Of a DNA stretch of 24,544 bases, positions 1 to 8,372 are shown one piece after another. Each line of letters opens with the position of its first letter. The stretch's first letter is position 1. Source of the DNA: Sphingobacteriales bacterium. Its GTDB lineage: Bacteria > Bacteroidota > Bacteroidia > Chitinophagales > JADIYW01. The stretch is from contig JADKIQ010000026.1 of NCBI GenBank assembly GCA_016721245.1, forward strand, positions 1 through 24,544, in the 5' to 3' direction. The translations under genes and the position numbers were made by a program. A model generated the notes under the pieces. The model searched no databases and was not told the origin of the DNA. It was given only the letters and a program-made list of their open reading frames with translations.

Positions 1-361
1 CGCTTATAGTTAATGTATCATTTGATATAGATAGTGTTTGTGAGTCAGTGTTTAAATTAAAACTATCTTTAACCGCATAACGAATACCTGAAATAGTAAA
101 TACAATACTATCTTTTGTATTGTTTTTATAAATGGTATCTACAACTCTTGCACTACCACCACCTAAAACAAATGCAGTTACACCGTTCCCTAAATTAGTC
201 AGCACACCGCCTGTAATATTTGACGTTGCATTTCTAATTACTAATTCATTCTTTCCCGAACCTATATTATTTAAAATAGTAGAGTCCGCAGGTATTTTAT
301 AACTCTTTTGAGAAAAAACCAATATCGGAAATAAACAAAGTATTAAAAGTATTTTTTTCAT
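1..361 (-). CDS. Secreted structural/appendage-like protein, N-terminal part (cut by window edge)
   Basis: The frame opens with an ATG that overlaps the stop of the gene before it (ATGA) and stays open to the window edge, giving 120 codons. Residues 1-18 form a typical signal peptide: MKK, a hydrophobic core of L/I/C/F/V, then FSQ. The rest is rich in N, S, T, G and I, with phrases such as DSIVFTISG and DTLTIS that suggest beta-strand repeats, as in fibre-like or adhesive proteins. I do not recognise the family. A Sec signal on a gene at the end of a capsid operon is unusual for a virion protein; it may be exported, or the phage may use host export for a surface protein. The C-terminal part is outside the window. 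Confidence 0.7.
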   Translation of the reverse strand, partial: MKKILLILCLFPILVFSQKSYKIPADSTILNNIGSGKNELVIRNATSNITGGVLTNLGNGVTAFVLGGGSARVVDTIYKNNTKDSIVFTISGIRYAVKDSFNLNTDSQTLSISNDTLTIS

Positions 362-1269
362 GTTCTCTTTCTATTAAAAAATGTGTAAATTCTATCTACT
401 AAAGCCTTATCATATCTATCCAAATAATCAACTGCTATTTTTTCTCTTATCTTCAAAAATTCTCTATCTCTTTTTGAACCCCAAATGTGAAAGTATTTTA
501 ATGGGTTTAGTGTCTCTTTTGGGAAATCAAAACCATTAATATCAAACAACTTATTAGGTTCTTTTTTCTTTAATCTTTTAAATATAGAATATAGTAAAAT
601 CTCTTCAATGACTACATTCCAATAATTAAAATGCTTGTACATTGGTGCAATTGCCTCACTCGCTATCTTATCGAAAAATTCAGAATTTTGTAACGCCCAT
701 GTATAACGTGAAAATTCACTCCACACCTCTGCATCATTAAAGAATATTACACCACAATTACAACCTTTTAAATCGCCTTTTACGGCTTCATGGTAAATAT
801 CATATGGAAATTCATTTGGTGTTTCTTTTACAATCCTATTTACTAATCCACCGAATATATTTCCAAATGTAGAACCGTATTCATTATGGATATGTTGCAC
901 CGTTAATTCATCTGTAAATTCAGGCGGTTTTACGTGAAATCCTGCATCATTATCAAAGTGTACAAATGGCTCAAACTCTTTTATCGCTTTAGTATATCCG
1001 TATATCTTTCCTGAAGCCCAAAATCTATTGTGTTGCTCAATATCATCTAATTCAACAATAACCTCATCAAATGGAATACCTAATTAATCTACTATTAAAG
1101 ATTTGCCGTAACTATCAGTAACTAAAACAGTTTTACCAAAGAACTTTTTAGATTTAGCACTCGAATAAGCAAGTATTAGAAATTCAAGATATGGGAACAG
1201 CCAGTGTGTTTGGCTGTTCCTTATATCTGAATTGTAAGGCTTACTGTAATGAGTGTAGACCGCTTTCAA
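358..1269 (-). pseudogene. Glycosyltransferase-like protein (DUF6734-like), interrupted by an in-frame TAA
   Basis: A single frame of 303 codons runs from a TTG directly after the capsid gene stop to 358, broken once by TAA at 1084-1086. Residues before the stop (MKAVYTHYSKP...TVLVTDSYGKSLIVD) and after it (LGIPFDEVIVELDD, ASGKIYGY, PFVHFDNDAGFH, CNCGVIFFND) match the order I recall for the Bacteroidetes family called DUF6734, a putative glycosyltransferase; the name is from memory. FDND resembles a DxD metal/sugar-nucleotide site. Related proteins usually have Lys at the stop position, so AAA to TAA is a one-base change. Either it is a nonsense mutation or base error, or a start further down makes a C-terminal protein (an ATG-like start lies at 900). 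It could act with the sugar genes at the other end of the window. Confidence 0.65.
1194..1220 (-). promoter_or_regulatory. Perfect 10-bp hairpin just downstream of the major capsid gene
   Basis: GGAACAGCCA and TGGCTGTTCC form a perfect inverted repeat with a 7-nt loop. It sits about 50 nt beyond the capsid stop, inside the first codons of the next gene. No T-run follows on either strand, so it is not a standard intrinsic terminator. It could stabilise the 3' end of capsid mRNA or dampen the downstream gene. Confidence 0.5.
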
Positions 1270-1270
1270 T

Positions 1271-2377
1271 CTATACTCCTACTGTGCCTGAAAATGAACC
1301 GTCTGTGTTAAATAACGCTTGTAATTCTGTACAGTTGTTAACTCCACATCCTACAATAAAGTTCAATGCATCTCTATCACCGCAATTGATGTTAGGTGCT
1401 TTCACTAAACCATAGTTCAATTGGAAATGCCAATAGTCGTTACACAAATCACGTGTGTAAGTAACATCCAATGTGAAACCCCATAAGTCCATAGTCATTT
1501 TTTCTGTAAACGCACGTGTACCCATTGGCACAGCGTAATTGCCTACATATTTATTCCATAAACCTAATTGGAAAGTACCTGCCGGTACACCGTGAAAATA
1601 CTCTACACTTGTATCACCAACTAATCCTAACATAGCATCATTTAAACCATCAGAGATAAATAAATCTCTTTGTATGGCTTTGTCATTTTCCATCTCTACA
1701 ATACCGATTGACTGACCTAAGTATAAAGGCTGTACATTCTTGTTGTTTTGACGTAAGTATTGACGTGCTAATTGAATACCTGTTGCAAGGTTCGGGTCTG
1801 AAATAGTGCCTGGATTTGCAAAGTTTAAAACAGCAGGACTATTGATTGAGTTTGTAGGCAAAATTTGGTTTTTGTATTTACCAAGTTCAACCACATACTC
1901 ATCTAACAATTGCTTTTCTAACTTTTGTAAGATTTGCGTTTTCTTAGATGCAAATAATTCAGCTTTAATTGTATCAATAGAATAACATTTATCAATATCA
2001 GATTGAGTATTGATTTGCAAGTTAAATGCGAATGTTTTATCTAAAGTGTAAGTTAAAGATGTTTTACCTGCGTAAGAATCACCGCCACTTGCAGCCGTAC
2101 AAGATGCTAAAGCAGTTGTAGGTGTTACATCACAATCCTGTGCATAGTAAACGAAATCAAACTTCCCTGGACTTGCTGTGTCCTGTGTTTTACCATCGTT
2201 ATTGATTAAAACCTTTACAGGTGCGTTTGATACATTTTTTTCTGATTGTAACAAATCAATAAAACCAACGTAAGGCTTTGTGTACTCTTTTTCTTCTGCT
2301 ATCACGTCGATAACGCTCTGTAAGTACAAACATGGATAATTTTTATAGGTGGTAGTGTCACCTGCTGGATATGCCAT
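1271..2377 (-). CDS. Probable major capsid protein
   Basis: This intact 368-aa protein lies after a coiled-coil scaffold-like gene and downstream of the portal and minor head genes, the usual place of the major capsid protein. It starts at ATG 2377 after a 64-nt gap. There is no signal peptide or membrane segment. The sequence is mixed alpha/beta with conserved-looking phrases YTKPYVGFIDLL, LQINTQSD and FTEKMTMDLWGFTLDVTYTRDLC. Six or more cysteines occur, including a group near residues 330-350. The product would build the icosahedral shell. Assignment rests on position, length and composition; I could not match a named fold such as HK97 from sequence alone. The 64-nt leader has only a near match to a promoter -7 box (TTAATTTG), so it is probably read from the promoter at 3612-3652. 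Confidence 0.75.
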   Translation of the reverse strand: MAYPAGDTTTYKNYPCLYLQSVIDVIAEEKEYTKPYVGFIDLLQSEKNVSNAPVKVLINNDGKTQDTASPGKFDFVYYAQDCDVTPTTALASCTAASGGDSYAGKTSLTYTLDKTFAFNLQINTQSDIDKCYSIDTIKAELFASKKTQILQKLEKQLLDEYVVELGKYKNQILPTNSINSPAVLNFANPGTISDPNLATGIQLARQYLRQNNKNVQPLYLGQSIGIVEMENDKAIQRDLFISDGLNDAMLGLVGDTSVEYFHGVPAGTFQLGLWNKYVGNYAVPMGTRAFTEKMTMDLWGFTLDVTYTRDLCNDYWHFQLNYGLVKAPNINCGDRDALNFIVGCGVNNCTELQALFNTDGSFSGTVGV

Positions 2378-2441
2378 TTTTTATAAATTTAAATGTTCAA
2401 CAAATTAAGTATATCACAGTCTACCAAACTGAATGTATGCT

Positions 2442-3269
2442 TTATGCAGTAGCACCAACTGTTATTCCTTTAGCCTCATAAGTAGCTTTTAATCTCTTAA
2501 CGGCTTCGCTATCTTCTTTGATTTCAATCGGATTACCTTTTTCATCTAATTTAGCATCGGGTGTTTTACGTTGCTTAATTTCAAACTTAGATAAAATCGG
2601 CTCTAACCAATCTTCATATTGTATAAACTCATTAGATTGATTTCTTTGTTTTTGACCTTCTTTAGTAACGTAAACTTTTCCGTTTTCAGTTACAAATGAA
2701 ATACCTTGATTAATCTTTGCACCTTCAATTGCATATTCGATTAACTCCATATCCGACTTATCGAACTTAGTAGAGTCTTTAGATGCTAATTTATTTGCTT
2801 TTCTTAACTGTATCTCTCTGTCAATATCCTTTTGAAAGAACTCTGTTTTTACTTTTTCAATCTCACTTTCTAATTTTGTTTCAGCCTCTTCACGCAACCT
2901 TTTTTCTTCTTTATATTGTGCCTCTAAATCCTTAAACTTAGTATCTCCTTCTTTATTTGCGTGTTCTTTTACGATTGCGCTAAACTCTTCATTTGTCAAC
3001 TCTTCAATCTGCTTATTAGTCAATCCTAAACTCAAATCATTAGAGATAGATTTACGGCTTTTTCTCGTTGCCTCTTTTCCTGCTGATAATTCATATTCTT
3101 TTTTGAACTTGTCTTTTACTTCAGGCTTATCTAAAATATGGTCATTATAACGTGCTGACCATGCTTTTAAGATTTCTTGGTGTTGTTCCGATTTTTCGAC
3201 ATCTAATAAGTCCGTAATTTCTGACTTACTAAAAGCCATTTCTTTTAATAATTTTTCAAAATGTTCCAT
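2442..3269 (-). CDS. Probable capsid scaffolding protein
   Basis: The 275-aa protein is very rich in E, K and D. A long coiled coil is predicted by eye over residues about 85-160 (DLEAQYKEEKRLREEAETKL and onwards), followed by a small C-terminal domain with many charged residues. Scaffolding proteins of tailed phages have this make-up and lie directly before the major capsid gene, as here. It would guide shell assembly and be absent from the mature virion. No serine-protease signature is seen, so a separate or absent head protease is likely. It follows the 110-aa gene by 5 nt. Confidence 0.65.
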   Translation of the reverse strand: MEHFEKLLKEMAFSKSEITDLLDVEKSEQHQEILKAWSARYNDHILDKPEVKDKFKKEYELSAGKEATRKSRKSISNDLSLGLTNKQIEELTNEEFSAIVKEHANKEGDTKFKDLEAQYKEEKRLREEAETKLESEIEKVKTEFFQKDIDREIQLRKANKLASKDSTKFDKSDMELIEYAIEGAKINQGISFVTENGKVYVTKEGQKQRNQSNEFIQYEDWLEPILSKFEIKQRKTPDAKLDEKGNPIEIKEDSEAVKRLKATYEAKGITVGATA

Positions 3270-3274
3270 AAATG

Positions 3275-3607
3275 TTAGTTTTCTTTAAATTCTTTTTTTC
3301 TTTTATCAACCTTAACCGATAAGTCAGCTAATTTATTTTGTAGCTCCTGTTTTAATTCAGCAACTTCTATTTCTTTAATCTCTAATTGTGCCTCACGTTC
3401 AATAAGTTCTTTTATTTTTTCTTCAACAAAAGACTCCGCCTCGTTTGGCGTTAACTCTAAATCTCCTATAATTTGCTCATTTTCATCAAGCAAAATATAT
3501 TCTCTTTTTGTTTTAACTATTGTTTCGCAATATTTGCGATTCATATCCGTAATGGTCATTATATTACCATTTCCGAGATGTTTTAAAAAATAAGCTTTCT
3601 TTTCCAT
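3275..3607 (-). CDS. Hypothetical protein with C-terminal coiled coil, first gene of capsid operon
   Basis: The 110-aa product has an N-terminal part of about 55 residues with beta-like segments (KREYILLDENEQIIGDLEL) and a C-terminal heptad-rich helix (residues 60-110, EEKIKELIEREAQLEIKE). It is the first gene behind promoter copy A; the -7 box TAAATTTG ends only 4 nt before the ATG, so the transcript would be nearly leaderless. The position before the scaffold suggests a role in head assembly. I do not recognise the family. Confidence 0.6.
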   Translation of the reverse strand: MEKKAYFLKHLGNGNIMTITDMNRKYCETIVKTKREYILLDENEQIIGDLELTPNEAESFVEEKIKELIEREAQLEIKEIEVAELKQELQNKLADLSVKVDKRKKEFKEN

Positions 3608-3611
3608 GTTA

Positions 3612-3652
3612 CAAATTTATAAACCTATATATTAATAACATTTACTATTTTG
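3612..3652 (-). promoter_or_regulatory. Phage late promoter, copy A (capsid operon)
   Basis: On the minus strand, CAAAATAGTAAA (3652-3641) is followed after exactly 21 nt by TAAATTTG (3619-3612), which fits the Bacteroidetes -7 consensus TAnnTTTG. The ATG of the 110-aa gene starts 4 nt later. The same 12-mer and spacing occur at three other sites in the window. Confidence 0.75.
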
Positions 3653-3655
3653 CAA

Positions 3656-4469
3656 TTATTCTATAATCCATACCCATGTATGATTGCAGTTATTGGTAGC
3701 ACCACCTTTGTTAATATCGAAGTTTTGAACCGTTGTACCCTCTAACATACCTGCACCTTTCCTTAATTTTCTACCGTCAATTTCTATAAACTTATCACTT
3801 GGTATTCCTTTAGGACAGTATTCATCTAAAGACTTTTGTAATTGCTCAACTGTTATCTCTTTATTGCCGTAAGTTTCACGCATATGAATACAGAAAGGTC
3901 GTGAACTTTCTACTAATGAATTTAGATACTTCCTTTTGTCGGATTGTATTTTGTTTTATAGTATTTTGTATAGCACCATCATAAACACTAAATAATCCTT
4001 TAGTAATTTGCGTTGCATATCTTGTTATCTCTTTAGGTAGTATTTTTCAAGGATAGTTGAAGTGGAGTTATAATCGGAGTTACTAAGAACATAAGGCTTT
4101 ATTGTATTGCTTATGTTTTCAGCTAAAACAGTTTCTAATCCTTGACCTATAAGATTCTTTTTAAGGTTTTCAGCAACATATTTAACGCTGTCTGACTTTC
4201 TTATATCGGATTCTATTGATGATAACTTTGAGTAGTAAGATATGTTTTGCTTTTCAATCTTTGCCGTTATTGATACCATATATTCATACAGCTTTTCAAT
4301 ACCTGATTCTTTTAGTTCTTTTAGGACTCTTTTATTTAAAATTGATAAATCTCTATTGACTTCTAATCCACCATCAACGGCAAACTCTTTTATAAGCCTG
4401 TTTATATTCTGATTAAACTTTTTGGCTATCTTTTCAATCCTATCTTGTAGGTCTTTTCAAGTTCATCAT
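3656..4469 (-). CDS. Minor head / head morphogenesis protein (SPP1 gp7-like), frame-interrupted
   Basis: Translating all three frames gives one collinear protein of about 270 aa that starts at overlapping ATGs in the portal stop codon (4464-4469) and ends at 3656. Readable blocks are DRIEKIAKKFNQNINRLIK, then 4025-4279 (about 84 aa), then ILPKEITRYATQITKGLFS, and finally 3656-3883. Near the end come LVESSRPFCIHMRETYG and NNCNHTWVWI, the paired Cys motifs of phage minor head proteins (compare SR-FC and NCRHxW). Such proteins bind the portal and help DNA passage. Three single-base shifts are needed, all at A runs of the coding strand: near 4453-4456, 4043-4047 and 3934-3937. Sequencing indels are more likely than true loss because the gene should be needed for virions. 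Confidence 0.7.
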
Positions 4470-6217
4470 AATCCAACATTTGGAGTTAAATTTAATTCAG
4501 GTGTTATATATTTAGCTATTTCAGCTTCAAATTCAGCATCTATATTTTCTACATTTTTACCACTTGCCAATAATTCTAAAAGTATATCCAATCCGTTATC
4601 GTGGATTATCTGCTCTCTTTGTGTAATGTCAGCACCATATATAATTCGTGCATCCTTTAAGTCAGATGTTCCAAAAGTAATCAACTTATCTTTTTTCATT
4701 ATATAATCTACAATCGCTTTTGCATCTTTATTCTCTTTCAAGTCAGATAATAATAACTCACGAACTAATGCCTTGATAACGAAATTTGGTGAGCCGTTTG
4801 ATTTTGCGTTTGATATTTGGAATAAAATATCTTCTCGGTTTTTAACATCCCACGTTTGAGGTTTTTTAATTATAAGAGTAGATTTACCACCTTCTAAAAG
4901 TTGCTCTACAAAAGTTAGTATTGTTTCACATACTCTCAAATAATCTTCTACAATTGACGTTACAAGCGTTATTTTATTAAGCAAATCGTATCTCTTAGAT
5001 TCTGCTGCCTGATTTGTCATATTTTGTTCTAATGTCACACATAATTCATTAGCAACAAATGTTTGATACTCTTTAAAGTTTGCGCTTATGTAGTTTAATG
5101 CCTCAATTGGTGGCACTACATAGTTAATAGGTTGCGCCATTTGCTTACTGCTATCATCTAAGAAATTTCCTGACATTTGATAAACAAAGTCACCAAAAGG
5201 ATTTGTATCTTTCTGATAGCCTGAACCATCACAAACAGTACATTTTGTCCTTTCATCACCAAATCCACAATATCCATTTTCGCAACCGTGAGCCGTACAT
5301 TTAGCCTGAAATTTATATTTTATAGGATAGTTATTTCGTGCCTCTATTACTTGTTTGTCTGACATTGTGCCTATCATATAACATGCATAAGCAATAGCAC
5401 CGTAATAATCTGATACGTTATATTCTACTAATTCACCATTAATTGTTTCACTCATAACCACACCACCAATTGCAACAAAAGGTGTTTGTCCTATCATATG
5501 TGCGTAGTAAGGATATGTATTGTAAACTACTGTGCTTTCATTAGGATTTAATTCAGGTATTGTTAGGTAGTAATTTTCTTTGTCGGACTCTAAATAGAAC
5601 TCTTTTTTTAAGTCTTTCCCTTCGCTGTCTTTTGCATATACCCACTCACCTACAACTGCTTTAAAATGATTTTCATTAGTTTCTATCACGTCATCATAAT
5701 AGATTCTTAAAATATCTAATTCAGGACTTTTATTTGAGTCATCAAAGTAAGGTATTCCGTTTTGCTTATCATCTACATTTGTAAAGCCGTTATCAAATCG
5801 CTTTTCAAAGTTCCAATTAACAATAGGAACTAATACGCTGTTAGGGTCTTTCTGTCTTTCTGTTGACATATAAGAAAACAGCCATTCACGAACCGAATAA
5901 TATCTATCTTGTACAAAAAACTTTTTATCTGCTAAAAACCTTTTCATTTCTACACTATCCGTAATAATCTGAATATCTGCTTTGTTTAATACTTGCAAAT
6001 AATCATTCATAGCACGTCTAAATAAAGAAACCTGTACAGGGTAGTAGTTATCCTCTCTATATTCTAAAGTCCAATTATCTTTGCTTTCTAATGGTCTACG
6101 TTTTTCAAGTATTTCTTTAGGCTTAGAGCCATTGAATACAACTTGTGACAATACAAATACCTCTCTCTTTTTTTCGAGAGAGGTATCATGTTTTGTTACT
6201 TTTTTGTTTTTAGCCAT
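4466..6217 (-). CDS. Portal protein with an internal zinc-finger-like insertion
   Basis: The intact 583-aa protein has the size and place of a portal: upstream of the minor head gene and capsid genes, with its stop overlapping the minor head start. The portal would form the dodecameric DNA channel at the capsid vertex. Portal-like segments include the region from about residue 250 to 300 and the helix-rich part near 385-440 (ALNYISANFKEYQTFVANEL). Residues 307-334 hold five cysteines (C307, C312, C317, C326, C329) ending in CTVCDGSGY, a CxxCxGxG unit as in DnaJ-type zinc fingers. The C-terminal 150 residues are helical and charged. The start ATG is 10 nt after the previous gene. Confidence 0.72.
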   Translation of the reverse strand: MAKNKKVTKHDTSLEKKREVFVLSQVVFNGSKPKEILEKRRPLESKDNWTLEYREDNYYPVQVSLFRRAMNDYLQVLNKADIQIITDSVEMKRFLADKKFFVQDRYYSVREWLFSYMSTERQKDPNSVLVPIVNWNFEKRFDNGFTNVDDKQNGIPYFDDSNKSPELDILRIYYDDVIETNENHFKAVVGEWVYAKDSEGKDLKKEFYLESDKENYYLTIPELNPNESTVVYNTYPYYAHMIGQTPFVAIGGVVMSETINGELVEYNVSDYYGAIAYACYMIGTMSDKQVIEARNNYPIKYKFQAKCTAHGCENGYCGFGDERTKCTVCDGSGYQKDTNPFGDFVYQMSGNFLDDSSKQMAQPINYVVPPIEALNYISANFKEYQTFVANELCVTLEQNMTNQAAESKRYDLLNKITLVTSIVEDYLRVCETILTFVEQLLEGGKSTLIIKKPQTWDVKNREDILFQISNAKSNGSPNFVIKALVRELLLSDLKENKDAKAIVDYIMKKDKLITFGTSDLKDARIIYGADITQREQIIHDNGLDILLELLASGKNVENIDAEFEAEIAKYITPELNLTPNVGL

Positions 6218-6227
6218 TATTTAGCGA

Positions 6228-6854
6228 TTATAGTCCGCTACCTCCTGACGTGTTAGCCTGACCTTGAAATATAGCAGCAATTAAAGCAGCACTTGGTTTT
6301 ATAATTGAATAGCACGTTTCTATCATGTCGATAGTAATCTCAAAGTTCTTAGACATTAAACCGTTTTCAGGGTTATCATCCCATGAAGTTAGCAAGTCCA
6401 TTGCAAAGCCTGGATTTGTTCCGCTTGTATATGCGTTTGTAAAGTATAAATTTCCATCGCAACCTAACCAAATTAAACGGTAAGCATTAAACGAGTCATT
6501 TAATTGACACATAAAATCTGCATCCGTAAATGTTTCGTTATCGTACTTATAAGTTTTGAAAGTTAGAGTAAGTGTTTTTTCTGTTATCACACGTTCTTTG
6601 CATCCAATTTGTGCATCGGTTGTATTAGGCTTACCAAAAGAGCCTAATCCGTTTGGAGTTCTTATTAACGCACCTGCTGTACCTCTAATGGTGTCCCATT
6701 CTGAAGCTAAAGTTAAAGACGTTACAATTTGGTCACATTTAATAAAGGCAAGTTGTGCTACACCTGCCTGACGTGTGTTTAATTGATTTTTACAATTTAA
6801 AAGCGATAAGTATTCACTTGGAAATTCCGTACCGCAAGGTGTGCATTCTGCCAT
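6228..6854 (-). CDS. Virion protein, possibly major tail (tube) protein
   Basis: The 208-aa protein has no signal or membrane segment. It begins MAECTPCGTEF and contains beta-rich stretches (ERVITEKTLTLTFKTYKYD, FEITIDMIETC) and a C-terminal tail ending in TSGGSGL. Size, beta content and place next to the portal suit a tail tube or head-tail joining subunit, but I found no diagnostic motif, so the role is inferred. It is the second gene behind promoter copy B and is followed by the portal after 10 nt, suggesting high expression. Confidence 0.5.
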   Translation of the reverse strand: MAECTPCGTEFPSEYLSLLNCKNQLNTRQAGVAQLAFIKCDQIVTSLTLASEWDTIRGTAGALIRTPNGLGSFGKPNTTDAQIGCKERVITEKTLTLTFKTYKYDNETFTDADFMCQLNDSFNAYRLIWLGCDGNLYFTNAYTSGTNPGFAMDLLTSWDDNPENGLMSKNFEITIDMIETCYSIIKPSAALIAAIFQGQANTSGGSGL

Positions 6855-6857
6855 TTC

Positions 6858-7079
6858 TTATATTTTATTATTTTTTAATGTTTGGTTTTCCTTATCGGGA
6901 CTTGAAAAGTATTTTATTAGTTTTAATCCTTCTTCGTTTGTAAGTTGTCTTTTTACTGATATAAAGTGACCTATCCAGTCTAAACCTAACTTAGTTTCTT
7001 TTTTACCATTGAATTTATACTCATAAACGAGTGTAGGATTAATACTTTTTTTGAGTTTTAATAAAATACCTATATCCAT
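6858..7079 (-). CDS. Small hypothetical protein, first gene of portal operon
   Basis: A 73-aa product with many Lys and Leu residues (MDIGILLKLKKS, LGLDWIGHFISVKRQLTNEEGLKLIKYF). It starts 4 nt after the -7 box of promoter copy B, the same distance as in the capsid operon, and ends 3 nt before the next gene. There is no membrane helix or known motif. The family is not recognised. Confidence 0.5.
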   Translation of the reverse strand: MDIGILLKLKKSINPTLVYEYKFNGKKETKLGLDWIGHFISVKRQLTNEEGLKLIKYFSSPDKENQTLKNNKI

Positions 7080-7083
7080 TTCA

Positions 7084-7124
7084 CAAATTTATCATTATAT
7101 TTGTTTCAAACATTTACTATTTTG
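7084..7124 (-). promoter_or_regulatory. Phage late promoter, copy B (portal operon)
   Basis: CAAAATAGTAAA (7124-7113) is followed by exactly 21 nt and then TAAATTTG (7091-7084), 4 nt before the ATG at 7079. The block lies over the possible 5' end of the rightward gene 7101-7496, whose own -7-like box TATATTTG is at 7096-7103. The two promoters therefore overlap face to face. Confidence 0.75.
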
Positions 7125-7496
7125 CAACAAATCGAAGTTATTAGAGAGTTAAAAATCCATCTTTCCTCTAAGCAGATTAAGAAATATAGAAGTACATATT
7201 CACGAATACAAAACGGTATTTATTGTTGGTACTTTCACCATTATTTAAGTATGGCAAGAATTGAACTAATAGAACAATTAGATAGCCTAATTAACCAAGA
7301 TTATATTGAATTGGATAGATTAAAGGATTTAGGATTATATGAAACTGTAAGGCTTAATTCAGTACCTTATAAAATATCTTGCAGTACCTTTGAAATACAG
7401 ATAAGAAAATACTATTCTTTGAAAGAGAAAGTAATAAATAATATGCTTTTTGCTATCAATTTAATAGACTATCATACTAACAACAACACTTGCTAA
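7101..7496 (+). CDS. Rightward orphan gene between late operons, hypothetical
   Basis: An open frame of up to 131 aa on the plus strand in a leftward neighbourhood. Candidate starts are TTG at 7101, TTG at 7122 and ATG at 7251. A plus-strand TATATTTG (7096-7103) fits the host -7 box and favours a start at or after 7122. The product is rich in I, L, K and Y (IEVIRELKIHLSSKQIKKY, GIYCWYFHHYLSMARIELIEQL), helical by eye, with no membrane segment. Its end overlaps the end of the convergent leftward gene by 20 nt. Such lone opposite-strand genes in late regions are often accessory (moron) or regulatory; nothing in the sequence decides which. Confidence 0.5.
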   Translation: MFQTFTILQQIEVIRELKIHLSSKQIKKYRSTYSRIQNGIYCWYFHHYLSMARIELIEQLDSLINQDYIELDRLKDLGLYETVRLNSVPYKISCSTFEIQIRKYYSLKEKVINNMLFAINLIDYHTNNNTC

Positions 7497-8369
7497 TAAC
7501 AACCTCGCTACCAACTTCTATTAACTCAATTTTTGCACTAAATTTTTTACCTTCAGGCTTTTTAGTTAGTTTACTATCAGTATCTTGTTTGTAATAAAGG
7601 TTATCAATTATTATTGTGCTATGTAAGAAAGCACGTTGCAAAGTCGTAAAGAATGACTCTGTGTAAAGTCCTATGCTAAATTCTTTTTTCTCTACTGAAT
7701 AATCGAATACTAAAGATGTTTCACCATTGCTTAAAGTATTTATTACACGCTCTTTTGAGTCATACGGCTGGCTTGTATAATATCCTTTTATGTAAACGTC
7801 ATTAGTAAAAGGTAAATTTACATAGTCTAAGTTAGCGAAATTGCAATCATTAGTCCACTTAAAACGCATTAAGTTAGAATGTAAACAAGATTCACCGCTT
7901 ATTGTTTCGTAAATTATAGATTCAAATGTATTGCTTGCTGTATCTATTAGTAATAGTTTCCATTTGCCACTTGTTATTAATCCATCAGACAAAGAGCCTG
8001 TATTCATTGTGATAAGTGAATTGTAAATATCGTTATATTCTTCTGTAAAAGGTACTGTTTGTGTTGTACATCCAACGGCTGTTATAGTATCTAATTTTTC
8101 AATTGTTTCTACTTTGATTAAATCAAAACAAAATCCAAATAATTCATCTTGAAATCCACATGCTAAATCGGTAAGTGTAAAATCAAATATATAATCTTCT
8201 GTTGATACTGTTTCGTAATTAAAAACAATGGTATTAGTTCCTTTATAAACATCTGCATAATTTGTATCTATTAAACGAAATGAATTAAAACATTCATTCT
8301 TATTTGAATATTATCAAAAAGAAAGGTTATTGGTATAATTTGCAGTAAGAATTTAATCTTTTTGAAACA
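7477..8369 (-). CDS. Cysteine-tailed virion protein, frame-interrupted near its start
   Basis: A clear ORF begins at ATG 8007, but coding continues upstream in the same frame to about 8310 (NECFNSFRLIDTNYADVYKG, DFTLTDLACGFQDELFGFCFDLI). Before that, a second frame gives KIKFLLQIIPITFLFDN; one missing base near 8309-8313 joins them. The best start is TTG at 8369, 3 nt after the previous stop, though it needs a further indel in the AAAAA run. The restored protein is about 297 aa, beta-rich, ending SKCCC. The style matches the two genes upstream, so it is probably a tail tip or baseplate component. Family not recognised. Confidence 0.55.
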
Positions 8370-8372
8370 ATA

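Noticed and set aside
2378..2441. Possible extra promoter before the capsid gene (TTTG, 17 nt, TAATTTG)
   Set aside because: The -7 box is one base short of TAnnTTTG and the CAAAAWAGTAAA box is absent, so it is weaker than the four clear copies.
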